NCBI RefSeq assembly: GCF_001182745.1
Contig: NZ_LN868938.1
Location: forward strand, 1,860,001 to 1,924,000
Direction of reading: 5' to 3'
Length of the DNA stretch: 64,000 nt
Source of the DNA: Nocardia farcinica
GTDB lineage: Bacteria > Actinomycetota > Actinomycetes > Mycobacteriales > Mycobacteriaceae
Shown: piece after piece, positions 1-9,019 of the stretch
Layout: every line of letters starts with the position of its first letter
How positions within the stretch are numbered: the stretch's first letter is position 1
The notes under the pieces: model-generated
What the model saw: only the letters and a program-made list of their open reading frames with translations
Databases searched by the model: none
Told to the model about the DNA's origin: nothing
Program-made: the position numbers and the translations under genes

Positions 1-482
1 GGATGGGCACGCCGCCGCCGACCTGGGCCGATCTCGCCTGGCTGCGCGAGCAGTGGAGCGGCCCGCTGCTGATCAAGGGCATCACCCACCCCGACGACGC
101 CCGCCGCGCCGTCGACATCGGCGCCACCGCCATCTCGGTCTCCAATCACGGCGGCAACAACCTCGATTCCACGCCCGCCGCGATCCGCCTGCTGCCCGGG
201 ATCGCCGAGGCCGTGGGCGATCAGCTCGAAGTGCTGCTCGACGGCGGCGTGCGGCGCGGCAGCGACGTGGTCAAGGCCGTGGCGCTGGGCGCGCGGGCGG
301 TGATGATCGGCAGGCCGTACCTGTGGGGCATGGCGGCCGGCGGCGAACGCGGTGTGCACAACGTGCTCGAAATCCTGCGCCAGGGCATCGATTCCACGCT
401 GTACGGGCTCGGCCGCGCCGACATCCACGATGTGCGCGCCGAGGACGTGCTCGTGCCGGACGGGTTCCGCCGGGGGCTGTGA
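1..482 (+). CDS. mftD: MftD, pre-mycofactocin synthase (C-terminal part)
   Basis: This is the 3' end of an FMN-dependent alpha-hydroxy-acid-dehydrogenase-fold protein, open from the left edge. The frame begins upstream of the window, and the ATG at 3 is internal. About 160 residues are visible. They include the substrate/FMN lysine region (LIKGITHPDDA), the catalytic-histidine motif SNHGGNNLD and the phosphate-binding run DGGVRRGSDVVKA followed by GARAVMIGRPYLWG. These are hallmarks of the lactate-oxidase/glycolate-oxidase fold. Within that family, direct coupling to an MftF-type glycosyltransferase identifies MftD. MftD oxidatively deaminates AHDP to pre-mycofactocin, the redox-active dione of the RiPP cofactor. 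Its TGA overlaps the GTG start of the next gene (479-482), so the two are probably translationally coupled. The remaining mft genes are expected upstream, outside the window. Confidence 0.9.
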   Translation, partial: MGTPPPTWADLAWLREQWSGPLLIKGITHPDDARRAVDIGATAISVSNHGGNNLDSTPAAIRLLPGIAEAVGDQLEVLLDGGVRRGSDVVKAVALGARAVMIGRPYLWGMAAGGERGVHNVLEILRQGIDSTLYGLGRADIHDVRAEDVLVPDGFRRGL

Positions 483-1984
483 CGGTGGGAGTTCTCGCGC
501 GGCGGATCGTGCTCGACCGCTCGGTGCATCGCTTCGACCGGGGCCGGGTGCTGCTCGGCGGGTCGCCGATGCGGTTGGTGCGGCTGTCCGCCGCCGGGGC
601 GCGGCTGCTCGCCGGGTGGGTGGACGGCGGGCCGATCGGGGCGGACGAGGGGTCGGCCCGCTTGTTGCGCCGCCTGCTCGACTCCGGGCTGGTGCATCCG
701 GTCGCGGCGCCGGGCAGCCGCTCGCCCGACGAGGTCACGCTCGTCGTGCCCGTCAAGGACAACCCGGCCGGACTGGCGCGGCTGCTCGCCGCCACCACCG
801 AGTTCGCGCATCGGGTGATCGTGGACGACGGGTCGGCCGACGCCGTGCCCACCGCCACGATCCGGCACCCGCGCCCGCTCGGACCCGCCGCCGCGCGCAA
901 TGCCGGGTGGCGGCGGGCCACGACCGAGTTCGTCGCCTTCGTCGACTCGGATGTGGTGCCCCGGCCGGGATGGCTGGACTCGGCGCTGGCCCTGTTCGAC
1001 GATCCGCGGGTCGCGGCGGTGGCGCCCCGGGTGACGAGCCCGCCCGGCACCGCCGCACCCACGAGCGTCGCCGCCTACGAGGCGAGCCATTCCAGCCTGG
1101 ACATGGGCGCCGAGCCGGCGGTGGTGCGCCCGCTGAGCCGAGTCGGCTACGTGCCCACCGCCGCCCTGATCGTGCGGCGGGCGGCCCTGGCCGAACTGGG
1201 CGGCTTCGACGAGCGACTGCGATTCGGCGAGGACGTCGATGTCGTCTGGCGGTTGACCGACGCCGGACATCTCGTCCGCTACCACCCCGCGGCGGTGGTC
1301 ACCCACCGCCCGCGCGCCACGCTCGGTTCCTGGTTGCGCCAGCGCTACGACTACGGCACCTCCGCCGCCCCGCTGGCCCGCCGCCATCCCGGGCGGCTCG
1401 CCTGCGCGCGGGTGAGCGCCTGGCACGCGCTGTCGTGGGGCGCGCTGGTCGTCGCGCTCGGCCCGGCCCGCCCCGACCGTGCCGCCCGCGGATTGCGCCG
1501 CGCCGCCCGCTCGCCCGTGCTGCGCGGGTCGGCCGTCGTCGTCCCGGCCCTCGTCGCCACCGCGCTGCCCGCCCGGCGGTTGCGCGGACGCGGCGTGCCC
1601 ACCGCGGCGGCGCTGGCCGTGGGTGCCGGCGGTCACCTCGCGGCCGGACTCGCCCTGGCCGACGCCGTGCGCCGGACCTGGTGGCCGGTGCTCATGGGCA
1701 CCCGGCTCGGCCGCCGCCTCGTCCTGCTGAGCCTGCTGCCGTGCCTGGTGGAGGCGCTGCGTGGGCGCCGGGGCCCGGCGTGGTTCGCGATGCGGCTCGC
1801 CGACCAGGCCGCCTACTCGCTGGGCGTGTGGGCCGGTTGCCTGCGGGCGCGGACCGCGGCACCGCTGCTGCCCGACCTGCGTGTCGGCACCGGCGCGCGT
1901 CCGGGCAGGGCCGCGCCGTCGACCCCGCTGCGCGCGAGCGCATCCCGTCCTCGCGTCGACCGACCGGCACAGGCGGCGTCGTAG
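479..1984 (+). CDS. mftF: MftF, mycofactocin glycosyltransferase (GT2)
   Basis: This 501-residue protein carries a short N-terminal domain and then a family-2 glycosyltransferase domain from about residue 84 to 300. The domain shows VTLVVPVKDN, the nucleotide-sugar motif VDDGSAD, AAARNAGWR and the metal-binding DSD near residue 156. Downstream GEDVDVVWRL resembles the GT2 acceptor/catalytic ED region. The C-terminal third is rich in Ala, Leu and Val with hydrophobic stretches, suggesting membrane association. MftF adds beta-1,4-linked glucose units to pre-mycofactocin. The GTG at 479 was chosen because it overlaps the mftD stop (GTGA); a second GTG lies at 485. It is the last gene of the visible mft operon, and the next gene is on the opposite strand. 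Confidence 0.9.
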   Translation: MTVGVLARRIVLDRSVHRFDRGRVLLGGSPMRLVRLSAAGARLLAGWVDGGPIGADEGSARLLRRLLDSGLVHPVAAPGSRSPDEVTLVVPVKDNPAGLARLLAATTEFAHRVIVDDGSADAVPTATIRHPRPLGPAAARNAGWRRATTEFVAFVDSDVVPRPGWLDSALALFDDPRVAAVAPRVTSPPGTAAPTSVAAYEASHSSLDMGAEPAVVRPLSRVGYVPTAALIVRRAALAELGGFDERLRFGEDVDVVWRLTDAGHLVRYHPAAVVTHRPRATLGSWLRQRYDYGTSAAPLARRHPGRLACARVSAWHALSWGALVVALGPARPDRAARGLRRAARSPVLRGSAVVVPALVATALPARRLRGRGVPTAAALAVGAGGHLAAGLALADAVRRTWWPVLMGTRLGRRLVLLSLLPCLVEALRGRRGPAWFAMRLADQAAYSLGVWAGCLRARTAAPLLPDLRVGTGARPGRAAPSTPLRASASRPRVDRPAQAAS

Positions 1985-2027
1985 CCGCGCGTGGTTCCAC
2001 CCGGGTCACCGACCGCCGAACTCGTGC

Positions 2028-2966
2028 TCACCGCGCCGCCGAGGGCGGCACCCCGTAGCGCCGGCGATATGCCGCCGCGAACCGGCTCGGGCTGCTGAAG
2101 CCCCACCGCGCGGCGACGTCGGCGACCGTACGGCTCGTCCCGGTGCGCAGCTCGGCGTGCGCGCGGGCGAGCCGGATGTCGCGCAGCGCCGCGGTCGGTG
2201 TCGTGCCCAGGTGTTCGGCGAACGCCTCCTGCACCCTGCGCACGCTCGACCCGGCCAGCTCCGCCATCTCGGCGAGTGTCCACGGCCGCGCCGGATCCTC
2301 GTGCAGCGCGTCGAGCACCCGTTTGACCGTGCGCGGCCGCATCCGGCCGACCGGATCGTTTTCCTCGGGCATCGCGGCCAGCAGGAATGCGGTCGCCAGG
2401 GAGCTGGCGAGCCCGTCGGCCACCAGCGGGTTGGCCAGCAGCTCGGCGGGCTCGTTGAGCTGGGCGGACAGCGTGCGCACCAGACGCAGCCAACTGCGCC
2501 GCTCCGGTGTCGCGAAGTCGAGCTGGTGCGGCAGCCGCAGCCGGCCGCGCACGGTCGAGGCGTGGATGCGCTCGGCCTCCCGTTCGAGGAAGTCCGCGGC
2601 GAACTTCACCCCCACCACCCGGCAGTCCGCCGACCAGGTCTCGATGAGCGCACGCCGGTCGGCGTGGAAGACGGTCGCCTGCCCGGGCTCCGACCAGATC
2701 TGCTCGTCACCGGCGGTGGAGACGAGCCTGCCGGTCACCGGGATGTTGATCTCGTACGCGCCCGGATACTCGCAGTCGATGGCCACCTCGGTTCCCCAGG
2801 TCAGCCGCCCCACGGTGACCGGGCCGAGGTCGAGACTGCGCATGGTGAGGCCGAGCCGGTCGGGCCGGGCCAGCGGCTCGAGCCGGTGCGGGAAGTACAC
2901 CTGCTCCACCGCCGCGTGCGCGAGCTCCCAGTCGTGGGTGGCGGTGATGTGGGTGTGCTGCGGCAT
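2028..2966 (-). CDS. AraC-family regulator of the guaiacol demethylase genes (GcoR-like)
   Basis: This 312-residue regulator has an N-terminal AraC-type ligand domain of about 200 residues. A C-terminal double helix-turn-helix follows, with the first helix pair around WTLAEMAELAGSSVRRVQEAFAEHLGTTPT and the second around TVADVAARWGFSSPSRFAAAYRRRYG. The ATG at 2966 was chosen because GAGG lies about 8 nt upstream; the frame stays open to a TTG at 3041, which would add 25 residues. It is divergent from gcoAB, and guaiacol demethylase operons commonly carry an AraC-type activator in this arrangement. It probably senses the aromatic substrate. A tandem 9-bp direct repeat between the genes is a plausible binding site. 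Confidence 0.85.
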   Translation of the reverse strand: MPQHTHITATHDWELAHAAVEQVYFPHRLEPLARPDRLGLTMRSLDLGPVTVGRLTWGTEVAIDCEYPGAYEINIPVTGRLVSTAGDEQIWSEPGQATVFHADRRALIETWSADCRVVGVKFAADFLEREAERIHASTVRGRLRLPHQLDFATPERRSWLRLVRTLSAQLNEPAELLANPLVADGLASSLATAFLLAAMPEENDPVGRMRPRTVKRVLDALHEDPARPWTLAEMAELAGSSVRRVQEAFAEHLGTTPTAALRDIRLARAHAELRTGTSRTVADVAARWGFSSPSRFAAAYRRRYGVPPSAAR

Positions 2967-3050
2967 TGCTCGATCCTCGGCGTCGATCCACTTCTCGTTG
3001 GCTGTGACCTGGAGGACATTGTGACCGAAAGGAGACTGCAATCACAGCCG

Positions 3051-3079
3051 GTCGCGCAAACCGTCTCGGCGTCGCGCAA
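3051..3079. promoter_or_regulatory. Tandem direct repeat, candidate AraC/GcoR operator
   Basis: GTCGCGCAA occurs at 3051-3059 and again at 3071-3079, exactly 20 bp apart, and the sequences after each copy are related (ccgtctcg and tcggtgtcg). Two same-orientation half-sites two helical turns apart are the usual geometry for AraC-family dimers. The site sits 95-124 bp upstream of the gcoA start and just upstream of the divergent regulator. The assignment is inferred from position and geometry only. Confidence 0.5.
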
Positions 3080-3174
3080 TCGGTGTCGATCCTGTGCGCC
3101 CGCCGCGCCAGTATTCCTCCGCACGCCGGATTCGGCAGCCCACGCCGATCGAATTCGACACCGAGGAGAAACAG

Positions 3175-4386
3175 ATGAGCGCCGCGACGAGTTGGATCGA
3201 AGACATCACGATGGAGGAACTCGAGCGAAATCCGTACCCGTTCTACGAGCGGCTGCGCCGGGAGGCGCCGCTGGCGTTCATTCCGATTCTGGGCACCTAC
3301 GCGGCGACCACCAAGGAATTGTGCCGCACCATCGCCAACAGCCCCGATTTCGAAGCGATCATCACCCCCGCGGGCGGGCGGACCTTCGGTCACCCGGCCG
3401 TCATCGGCGTCAACGGTGAGATCCACGAGGATCTGCGCTCGATGGTCGACCCCGCCCTGCAGCCCTCCGAGGTCGACCGCTGGGTGGACGGCTTGGTCCG
3501 CCCCATCGCGCGGCGCTACCTCGCCGAATTCGAGAACGACGGCCACGCCGACCTGGTCGCCCAGTTCTGCGAACCGGTGAGTGTCCGCGCGCTCGGTGAT
3601 CTGCTGGGGTTGCGCGACGTCGGCTCCGACAAGTTGCGGGAATGGTTCCACAAATTGTCGAACTCCTTCACCAATGCCGCGATGAACGAGGACGGCACCT
3701 TCGCCAACCCCGCCGGTTTCGACCAGGGTGACGAGGCGAAGGCCGAGATCCGCGCGATCGTCGACCCGCTGATCGACCACTGGATCGCCCACCCCGACGA
3801 CAGCGCCATCTCGCACTGGCTGCACGACGGCATGCCCGAGGGCCAGGTCCGCGACCGCGACTACATCTACCCGACCCTGTATGTGTTCCTGCTCGGCGCC
3901 ATGCAGGAACCCGGCCACGCGATGGCCTCGACCGTCGCGGGGCTGTTCACCAGGCCCGATCAGCTGGAGCGGGTGATCGACGACCCGGCGCTGATTCCGC
4001 GGGCGGTCGCCGAGTCGCTGCGCTGGACCTCCCCGATCTGGTCGGCGACGGCGCGCACCAACACCGTCGACGTCACCATCGACGGCGTCTTCCTGCCCAA
4101 GGGTTCGGTGGTCATGATGGCCTACGGTTCGGCCAATCACGACGAGAACGACTACAACGCGCCCTCCGCCTACGACATGGACCGCCCGCCGCTGCCGCAC
4201 CTGGCCTTCGGCGCCGGCGACCACGCCTGCGCCGGAACCTATTTCGCCAACAAGGTGTGCCAGATCGGCCTGGAGGAATTGTTCGAGGCGATTCCGAACA
4301 TCGAGCGCGACGACCGCAAGCCGATCGACTTCTGGGGCTGGGGTTTCCGCGGCCCGACCGAACTGCACGTGACGTGGGAGGTGTGA
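3175..4386 (+). CDS. gcoA: Cytochrome P450 guaiacol O-demethylase (CYP255-type)
   Basis: This 403-residue P450 strips the O-methyl group from guaiacol-type aryl ethers, giving catechol and formaldehyde. The heme-thiolate motif is [10 protein letters not shown] with the ligand at Cys352. As in known GcoA proteins, the I-helix reads [13 protein letters not shown] instead of the usual AGxxT. The three phenylalanines that clamp guaiacol in Amycolatopsis GcoA (75, 169 and 395) are present here as Phe71, Phe165 and Phe391, shifted uniformly by four residues. The C-terminus [18 protein letters not shown] and the [13 protein letters not shown] segment also match that family closely. The ATG at 3175 has GAGGAG just upstream. 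The reductase gene follows after 4 nt, and the AraC regulator is divergent. Confidence 0.95.
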   Translation: MSAATSWIEDITMEELERNPYPFYERLRREAPLAFIPILGTYAATTKELCRTIANSPDFEAIITPAGGRTFGHPAVIGVNGEIHEDLRSMVDPALQPSEVDRWVDGLVRPIARRYLAEFENDGHADLVAQFCEPVSVRALGDLLGLRDVGSDKLREWFHKLSNSFTNAAMNEDGTFANPAGFDQGDEAKAEIRAIVDPLIDHWIAHPDDSAISHWLHDGMPEGQVRDRDYIYPTLYVFLLGAMQEPGHAMASTVAGLFTRPDQLERVIDDPALIPRAVAESLRWTSPIWSATARTNTVDVTIDGVFLPKGSVVMMAYGSANHDENDYNAPSAYDMDRPPLPHLAFGAGDHACAGTYFANKVCQIGLEELFEAIPNIERDDRKPIDFWGWGFRGPTELHVTWEV

Positions 4387-4390
4387 GGCG

Positions 4391-5419
4391 ATGGCCGAAT
4401 TCCGGGTCACCGTCCCCACCGCCGGAAATCCGGTGACCTGCCGGGACGACCAGACCATTCTCGACGCGTTCCTCCGCAACGGGGTGTGGTTGCCGAACTC
4501 GTGCAATCAGGGCACCTGCGGCACCTGCAAACTCCGCGTCGTGGCCGGCCACGTCGATCACGCGGGCTCGCCGGAATACACCCTCACCGCCGAGGAGCGT
4601 GCGCAGGGCCTGGCCCTGGGCTGCCAGAGCCGCCCCCGGTCCGATCTCGTGGTCGAGCCGCTCGCCGACACGACCGACGCGGTGGCGCGCTTCCCCCTGC
4701 GCGATCTCACGGCCACGGTGGTGTCGCTGGATCCGATCGCGCGCGACACCCGCCGCCTGGTGCTCGAGGTGGACGGCGCACTGGATTTCCTGCCGGGTCA
4801 ATACGCGCAGCTGCACGTGCCGGGCACCGAATGCTGGCGGCCGTATTCGATGGCGAACTCACCGGCGCGTCCCCATCGCCTCGAATTCCACATCCGCTAC
4901 AGCGACGGGGGCGTCGCCACCGGCTGGATCTTCCACGGCCTCACTGTCGGCGACCGGGTGGAGTTGCGCGGCCCGCTGGGCGATTTCGTGCTCGACGACG
5001 CCGACCACCCGCTGCTGCTGCTCGCCGGCGGCACCGGTCTTGCCCCGCTCAGCGCGATGCTGCGCGCGGCCCTCGAACGCGGGCACCGCTCGCCCATCCA
5101 CCTCTACCACGGGGTCCGCGAGGAAGCCGACCTCTACGACGTCGAGTGGCTGAGCGAGCTGTCGCGGTCCCACCCGGATTTCCACTACACCCCCTGCCTG
5201 AGCCGCGGCGAGTGGAACGGCCGCACCGGTTACGTCGGCGACGCGGTGCTGGCCGACTTCGACAACCTCCGCGACTACAGCGGCTACCTCTGCGGCCCAC
5301 CGGCCATGGTGGAGGCGGCAGGCCGAGCACTCAAACGCCGCCGCATGGCTCCCCGCCGCATCTTCCGCGAGAAGTTCACCGACGCGGTCACGGTCGGCCA
5401 GGAACTCGCCAGCGCGTAG
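4391..5419 (+). CDS. gcoB: GcoB, NADH reductase of guaiacol demethylase
   Basis: This 342-residue single-component reductase passes electrons from NAD(P)H through FAD and a 2Fe-2S centre to GcoA. The domain order is ferredoxin first (CNQGTCGTC, with a fourth cysteine in ALGCQSR, residues 1-90), then an FAD-binding barrel with RPYSMAN near residue 160, then a nucleotide domain with GGTGLAP and CGPPAMV. This order matches GcoB rather than three-protein P450 systems. Spacing to gcoA is only 4 nt (stop 4386, start 4391). The chain ends in IFREKF followed by a short tail. Convergent mftM starts 22 nt beyond the stop. Confidence 0.94.
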   Translation: MAEFRVTVPTAGNPVTCRDDQTILDAFLRNGVWLPNSCNQGTCGTCKLRVVAGHVDHAGSPEYTLTAEERAQGLALGCQSRPRSDLVVEPLADTTDAVARFPLRDLTATVVSLDPIARDTRRLVLEVDGALDFLPGQYAQLHVPGTECWRPYSMANSPARPHRLEFHIRYSDGGVATGWIFHGLTVGDRVELRGPLGDFVLDDADHPLLLLAGGTGLAPLSAMLRAALERGHRSPIHLYHGVREEADLYDVEWLSELSRSHPDFHYTPCLSRGEWNGRTGYVGDAVLADFDNLRDYSGYLCGPPAMVEAAGRALKRRRMAPRRIFREKFTDAVTVGQELASA

Positions 5420-5441
5420 CCGCGGGGTGGGCGGTGGATTC

Positions 5442-6335
5442 TCACCGGGTGTCGAGGATCAGCCATCCGCCGTGGTATTCGGCGACGGTGAAGGGGAGAC
5501 CGGTTTCGATGCCGAGGACCGACAGTTCGCCGGTGTCGAAGGTGCGGATGTGGCCGTAGGAGGGGTCGGGTTCGTCTTCGAAGGGCACCGCGACGATCAC
5601 GCGTTGGGCGGCGAGCCGGACGGCTTCGGCGAGTACGGCGCGGCCGTGGGCGCGGTCGAGGTGTTCGAGCAGGTGCAGGACGGTGACCGTGTCGACGCAC
5701 CGGTCGGGCAGGGGCACCGCTGCCGCGTCGCAGGACATGGTGCCGACGGCCGAACCGCGGGCCTGGGCGATGGTGCGCAGCAGGTTCATGCTGCCGGGGA
5801 CGAGGTCGGTGGCCAGCACCCGATGCTGGCCCGCGTCGGCGAGCAGCAGGGGGAAGAACCCGAAGCACGAGCCCATGTCCAGCACGCGGCCCGGCGGCAC
5901 CAGGCCGAGTGCGCGGCGGTAGACGGGCGCGATCTGCGCGATGTGGGTGGGCGGCGGGTTCGGGCTGTCCCAACACCGGCGGATCTGGGCGAGGGTGTTG
6001 TCGTAGAACAGTCTCCAGGCCGCGGCGGGGTCGTCGGCGCAGGTGCGCACGACCCCGACGAACACCCGCTCGAACATCTCCGGCGCGATCAGCTCCGCGT
6101 GGATCAGCTCGTCGACGATCATGCCGCCGAGGTTGTTGTCCAGCCGCTCCGGTGGCAGCCGGTGCACGATCTCCACCCGTCCCTCGGTCTCGCGCACGGT
6201 GAAGTGGGCGGTGCGCACGCCGGGCACCCACCAGCCCGCGCTCTGCTGGCTGCGGACCCGGACCGCACCGTCGTCGTAGCGGGTCCCGCCGGCCGGCGCG
6301 AGCGGGTTGAGCGGCCGCAGCGTCAGGCCGGTCAT
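5442..6335 (-). CDS. mftM: SAM-dependent methyltransferase, likely MftM
   Basis: This 297-residue class I methyltransferase has its SAM-binding motif I as VLDMGSCFGFFPLLLADAG, followed by the acidic residue in LATDLVPGS and a TVTVLHLLEHLDR region. MftM methylates the oligoglucose chain of mycofactocin. The assignment rests on the overall look of the sequence and on its position beside mno and the MoxR/VWA genes, an arrangement also known from mycobacteria. The ATG at 6335 overlaps the stop of the VWA gene (ATGA, 6332-6335), so translation is probably coupled. A generic methyltransferase of another small molecule is the alternative. Confidence 0.75.
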   Translation of the reverse strand: MTGLTLRPLNPLAPAGGTRYDDGAVRVRSQQSAGWWVPGVRTAHFTVRETEGRVEIVHRLPPERLDNNLGGMIVDELIHAELIAPEMFERVFVGVVRTCADDPAAAWRLFYDNTLAQIRRCWDSPNPPPTHIAQIAPVYRRALGLVPPGRVLDMGSCFGFFPLLLADAGQHRVLATDLVPGSMNLLRTIAQARGSAVGTMSCDAAAVPLPDRCVDTVTVLHLLEHLDRAHGRAVLAEAVRLAAQRVIVAVPFEDEPDPSYGHIRTFDTGELSVLGIETGLPFTVAEYHGGWLILDTR

Positions 6336-7837
6336 CGCCGCACCCCGGGAGCGGTGAATTCCTCGGCCACGGCGCCGAGTTCGCGCAGCCCGCGCACCAC
6401 CTGCACGCGGTCGCACAGTTCGGCGTAGGCGGGCATGTCGCAGCCGCCCAGCCGCCAGGAGTACCGGGGTTCGGGGGTGAGCCAGATGGTTTCGCGGGCC
6501 CGGCGGGTGAGGTCGGCGAAGTCGGCCAGGCCGGGATCGTTGCCGTTGTTGCGGCCGTCGCCGAGGATCAGCAGGGTGGTGCGCCGGTTGACAGTGTGGG
6601 CGTGGTCGGCGACGAACTGCCGGAACACCGCACCGTAGTCGGAGTTGGCGTCGAGATCGATCAGGTCTCCGCCGAACAGCAGCCCGAGGGCCGATTCGGC
6701 GTGCTGTTCGGCGAACAGCGCGGTGGTCTCCACCACGTCGGCGACGAACGCGAACGACTGCACGCGCGCGAACATGTCCTGCAACGAGTGCACCAGGGTG
6801 AGCATGAAATGCGCGGTGGCGCGGACCGACAGGCTCACATCGGCGAGCACCACCACGCGCGGGCGGTCCTCGGCCGAGCGCACCGTCACCGGGGTGAACG
6901 GCACGCCGTCGAAGCGCATGCTGCGGCGCATGGTGCGCGCGGCGTCGACACGGCCCGCGGGGGCGACGGTGCGCCGGTGGGTGCGCGCGCCGTGCAGGGA
7001 GCGGGCCAGCCGCCGCAGGGTCGCCTCGAGTTCGGCGCGTTCGGCACTGCCGATGTCCTCGACCGGCGCCCGGCGGCGGGCCTGTTGTCCGCTCCGACGT
7101 TCCAGCGCCAGCAGTGCCTGCGCGTGCCTGCGCACCGCCTCGGACAGGTCACCGACCACGGTGGCGGCCTGGATCTGCGCGTCGACGTCGTCCTCGGGCG
7201 GACCCAGCCAGCGCAGCAGCGCCTCCTGCTCGTCCAGGGTGAGCCCGGCGTCGACGCCGGCCGCGCCCGGCCCGGCCAGTTGCCCGGGGGCGCCGCCGGA
7301 ACGCAGGCGTTGCGCGTCGAGCTGGATGCGGTAGCCGTCGCTGCCGACGACCTGGTTGCCCTGGGAGAAGGCGATCTCCTCGGTGGGCGCGGACAGGTCG
7401 ATCATGCCCTCGTCCTCGGTGAGGTTGAACCGCGACGCGAGGTTGTCGGTGTCGAACAGATGCCGCACGTCCTCCGGACGCGCGCCTTGGCTGCCCGCGG
7501 TCTGCGACGGCAACCCCGAGAGGGTGAGCTCCTCCCAGTCGCCGGCGTAGGAACCGAGGTCGTCGGGGATGTCCGCCTCGCCGTCGACACCGGTCCGCTG
7601 CTGCTCGGCGCTGCCGATGCGGACCAGTCCGAAGAAGGCGTCGAACAATTCGCCGAACACCTCGGCGTCGCGCTGGTCCTTCACCAGCGCGGCCCGCAGT
7701 GCCCAGCGCAACCGGCCGCGATCGGTGAGCACACCGGGCTGGCCCGCGCACCGGATCGCGTCGATCGTCTCCGGCACCGACACGCGCACGCCGCGCGCAC
7801 GCAGCAGGTGCACGAACCACTGCAGGGTCGCCTCCAC
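6332..7837 (-). CDS. VWA domain protein (CoxE-like), MoxR partner
   Basis: This 501-residue protein starts with a CoxE-like N-terminal region (WFVHLLRARGVRVSVPETIDA). It ends in a von Willebrand A domain with the metal-ion MIDAS motif DVSLS, about residue 340, and a later LGDGRNN. Such proteins pair with MoxR AAA+ ATPases and are thought to mature or insert cofactors into metalloenzymes. The start is GTG at 7837, with AGGGGG upstream. It lies 9 nt after the moxR-like gene and overlaps mftM. Next to mno, it may help mature that nicotinoprotein or its mycofactocin partner. That role is an inference. Confidence 0.85.
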   Translation of the reverse strand: MEATLQWFVHLLRARGVRVSVPETIDAIRCAGQPGVLTDRGRLRWALRAALVKDQRDAEVFGELFDAFFGLVRIGSAEQQRTGVDGEADIPDDLGSYAGDWEELTLSGLPSQTAGSQGARPEDVRHLFDTDNLASRFNLTEDEGMIDLSAPTEEIAFSQGNQVVGSDGYRIQLDAQRLRSGGAPGQLAGPGAAGVDAGLTLDEQEALLRWLGPPEDDVDAQIQAATVVGDLSEAVRRHAQALLALERRSGQQARRRAPVEDIGSAERAELEATLRRLARSLHGARTHRRTVAPAGRVDAARTMRRSMRFDGVPFTPVTVRSAEDRPRVVVLADVSLSVRATAHFMLTLVHSLQDMFARVQSFAFVADVVETTALFAEQHAESALGLLFGGDLIDLDANSDYGAVFRQFVADHAHTVNRRTTLLILGDGRNNGNDPGLADFADLTRRARETIWLTPEPRYSWRLGGCDMPAYAELCDRVQVVRGLRELGAVAEEFTAPGVRR

Positions 7838-7846
7838 GACTGCCCC

Positions 7847-8938
7847 CTACACGCCGCGCCTGCGCGCGAACGATCGCGCGCCCTGGCTGGAGGTCACGGT
7901 GGCGCGGGTGAGGGTCGCGGTGTGCGCGCCGTAGTAGCCGTCGTCGAATCGGCCCGCGTCGTCCTTGGCGGCCCGCACCGCGCGGCCGTCGTCCTCGGGC
8001 GCCGCCGCGGGCCGGGTGGGCGCGGTGCCGTCGAGCAGGCGCGGCAGTTCCTCGAGCGCGGTCCGCAGATCCTTGTCGTATTTGACGACCACCGACATGG
8101 TGTCGGAGAGCACCTGCCGCGACAGCGCCCGCACCTGCAGCACCGCCAGTGTGCGGGCCCAGTCCACGGTCTCGGAGATGCTCGGCGCCTTGCGCAGGTC
8201 GAGGCCGCGCAGCCCGCGCACGATCTCCACCAGTTCCGCGGCGAGGGAGTCGTCGAGTCCGGTGTTCTTGGACCGGATGATCTCGAGTTCGCGCTCGGCG
8301 TCGGGATAGTCGGCGAACAGGTGCAGGCAGCGCCGCTTGAGCGCGGCGGAGAGGTCGCGGGTGTTGTTGGAGGTCAGGATCACCAGCGGGGCCTGCCGGG
8401 CGGTGAAGGTGCCCACCTCGGGCACCGAGATCTGGTACTCGCCAAGGATTTCCAGCAGCACCGCCTCCAATGCCTCGTCGGCGCGGTCGATCTCGTCGAT
8501 CAGCAGCACGACCGGTTCGGTGGAGCGGATCGCCTCGAGCAGCGGACGCGGGCTCAGGAACCGCTCGGAGTAGAAGACGCTGTCGTGCGCGCCGATGCGG
8601 TCCACGGCTTCGCCGAGATCGGCGGTGTCGGCGACGAATTGGCCGATCTTCTCGCGCAGGATCTGGGTGTAGAGCAGCTGCCTGCCGTAGTCCCATTCGT
8701 AGAGCGCGCGGGTCTCGTCCTGGCCTTCGTAGCATTGCAGGCGCAACAGCTTGCGTCCGGTGGCCGCGGCCAGCGCTTTGGCCAGTTCGGTCTTGCCGAC
8801 ACCGGCGGGGCCCTCGATCAGCAGCGGCTTCTCCAGCCGCGTCATGAGGAAGACGGTGGTGGCGAGGCGTTCGTCGGGCAGGTAGCCCACGGCGGCCAGT
8901 GCGCTGTGCACGTCCTCCGTGCTGGCGAAGTGGTTCAT
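7847..8938 (-). CDS. MoxR-family AAA+ ATPase
   Basis: This 363-residue ATPase has a Walker A motif GPAGVGKT at residues 43-50, a Walker B segment VVLLIDEIDRAD, sensor-1 ILTSNNTRD and the arginine-finger region LKRRC. MoxR ATPases act as chaperones with VWA-domain partners, and the partner follows 9 nt downstream. The ATG at 8938 was chosen over an upstream extension because AGGAAGGAC lies 6 nt before it. A 17-bp perfect hairpin between mno and this gene may separate or tune their expression. The C-terminal 50 residues are low-complexity and poorly conserved. Confidence 0.9.
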   Translation of the reverse strand: MNHFASTEDVHSALAAVGYLPDERLATTVFLMTRLEKPLLIEGPAGVGKTELAKALAAATGRKLLRLQCYEGQDETRALYEWDYGRQLLYTQILREKIGQFVADTADLGEAVDRIGAHDSVFYSERFLSPRPLLEAIRSTEPVVLLIDEIDRADEALEAVLLEILGEYQISVPEVGTFTARQAPLVILTSNNTRDLSAALKRRCLHLFADYPDAERELEIIRSKNTGLDDSLAAELVEIVRGLRGLDLRKAPSISETVDWARTLAVLQVRALSRQVLSDTMSVVVKYDKDLRTALEELPRLLDGTAPTRPAAAPEDDGRAVRAAKDDAGRFDDGYYGAHTATLTRATVTSSQGARSFARRRGV

Positions 8939-8965
8939 CGGCGGTCCTTCCTGGCACGAGGGAAG

Positions 8966-9008
8966 CCCGGCTGTGGGACGAGCGGGGCGCACTCGTCCCA
9001 CAGCCGGG
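8966..9008 (-). terminator. 17-bp perfect hairpin between mno and moxR
   Basis: CCCGGCTGTGGGACGAG (8966-8982) and its exact reverse complement (8992-9008) enclose a 9-nt loop. It lies 12 nt after the mno stop and 28 nt before the moxR-like start. There is no U-tract, but actinobacterial intrinsic terminators often lack one. It could be a full or partial terminator, or a stabilising 3' structure, that gives mno transcript excess over the downstream genes. Confidence 0.75.
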
Positions 9009-9019
9009 GTCGGGATGGG

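Noticed and set aside
221..1636. Long open frame on the - strand opposite mftF
   Set aside because: mftF has clear glycosyltransferase motifs. The antisense frame is Arg/Gly/Ala-rich and lacks any.
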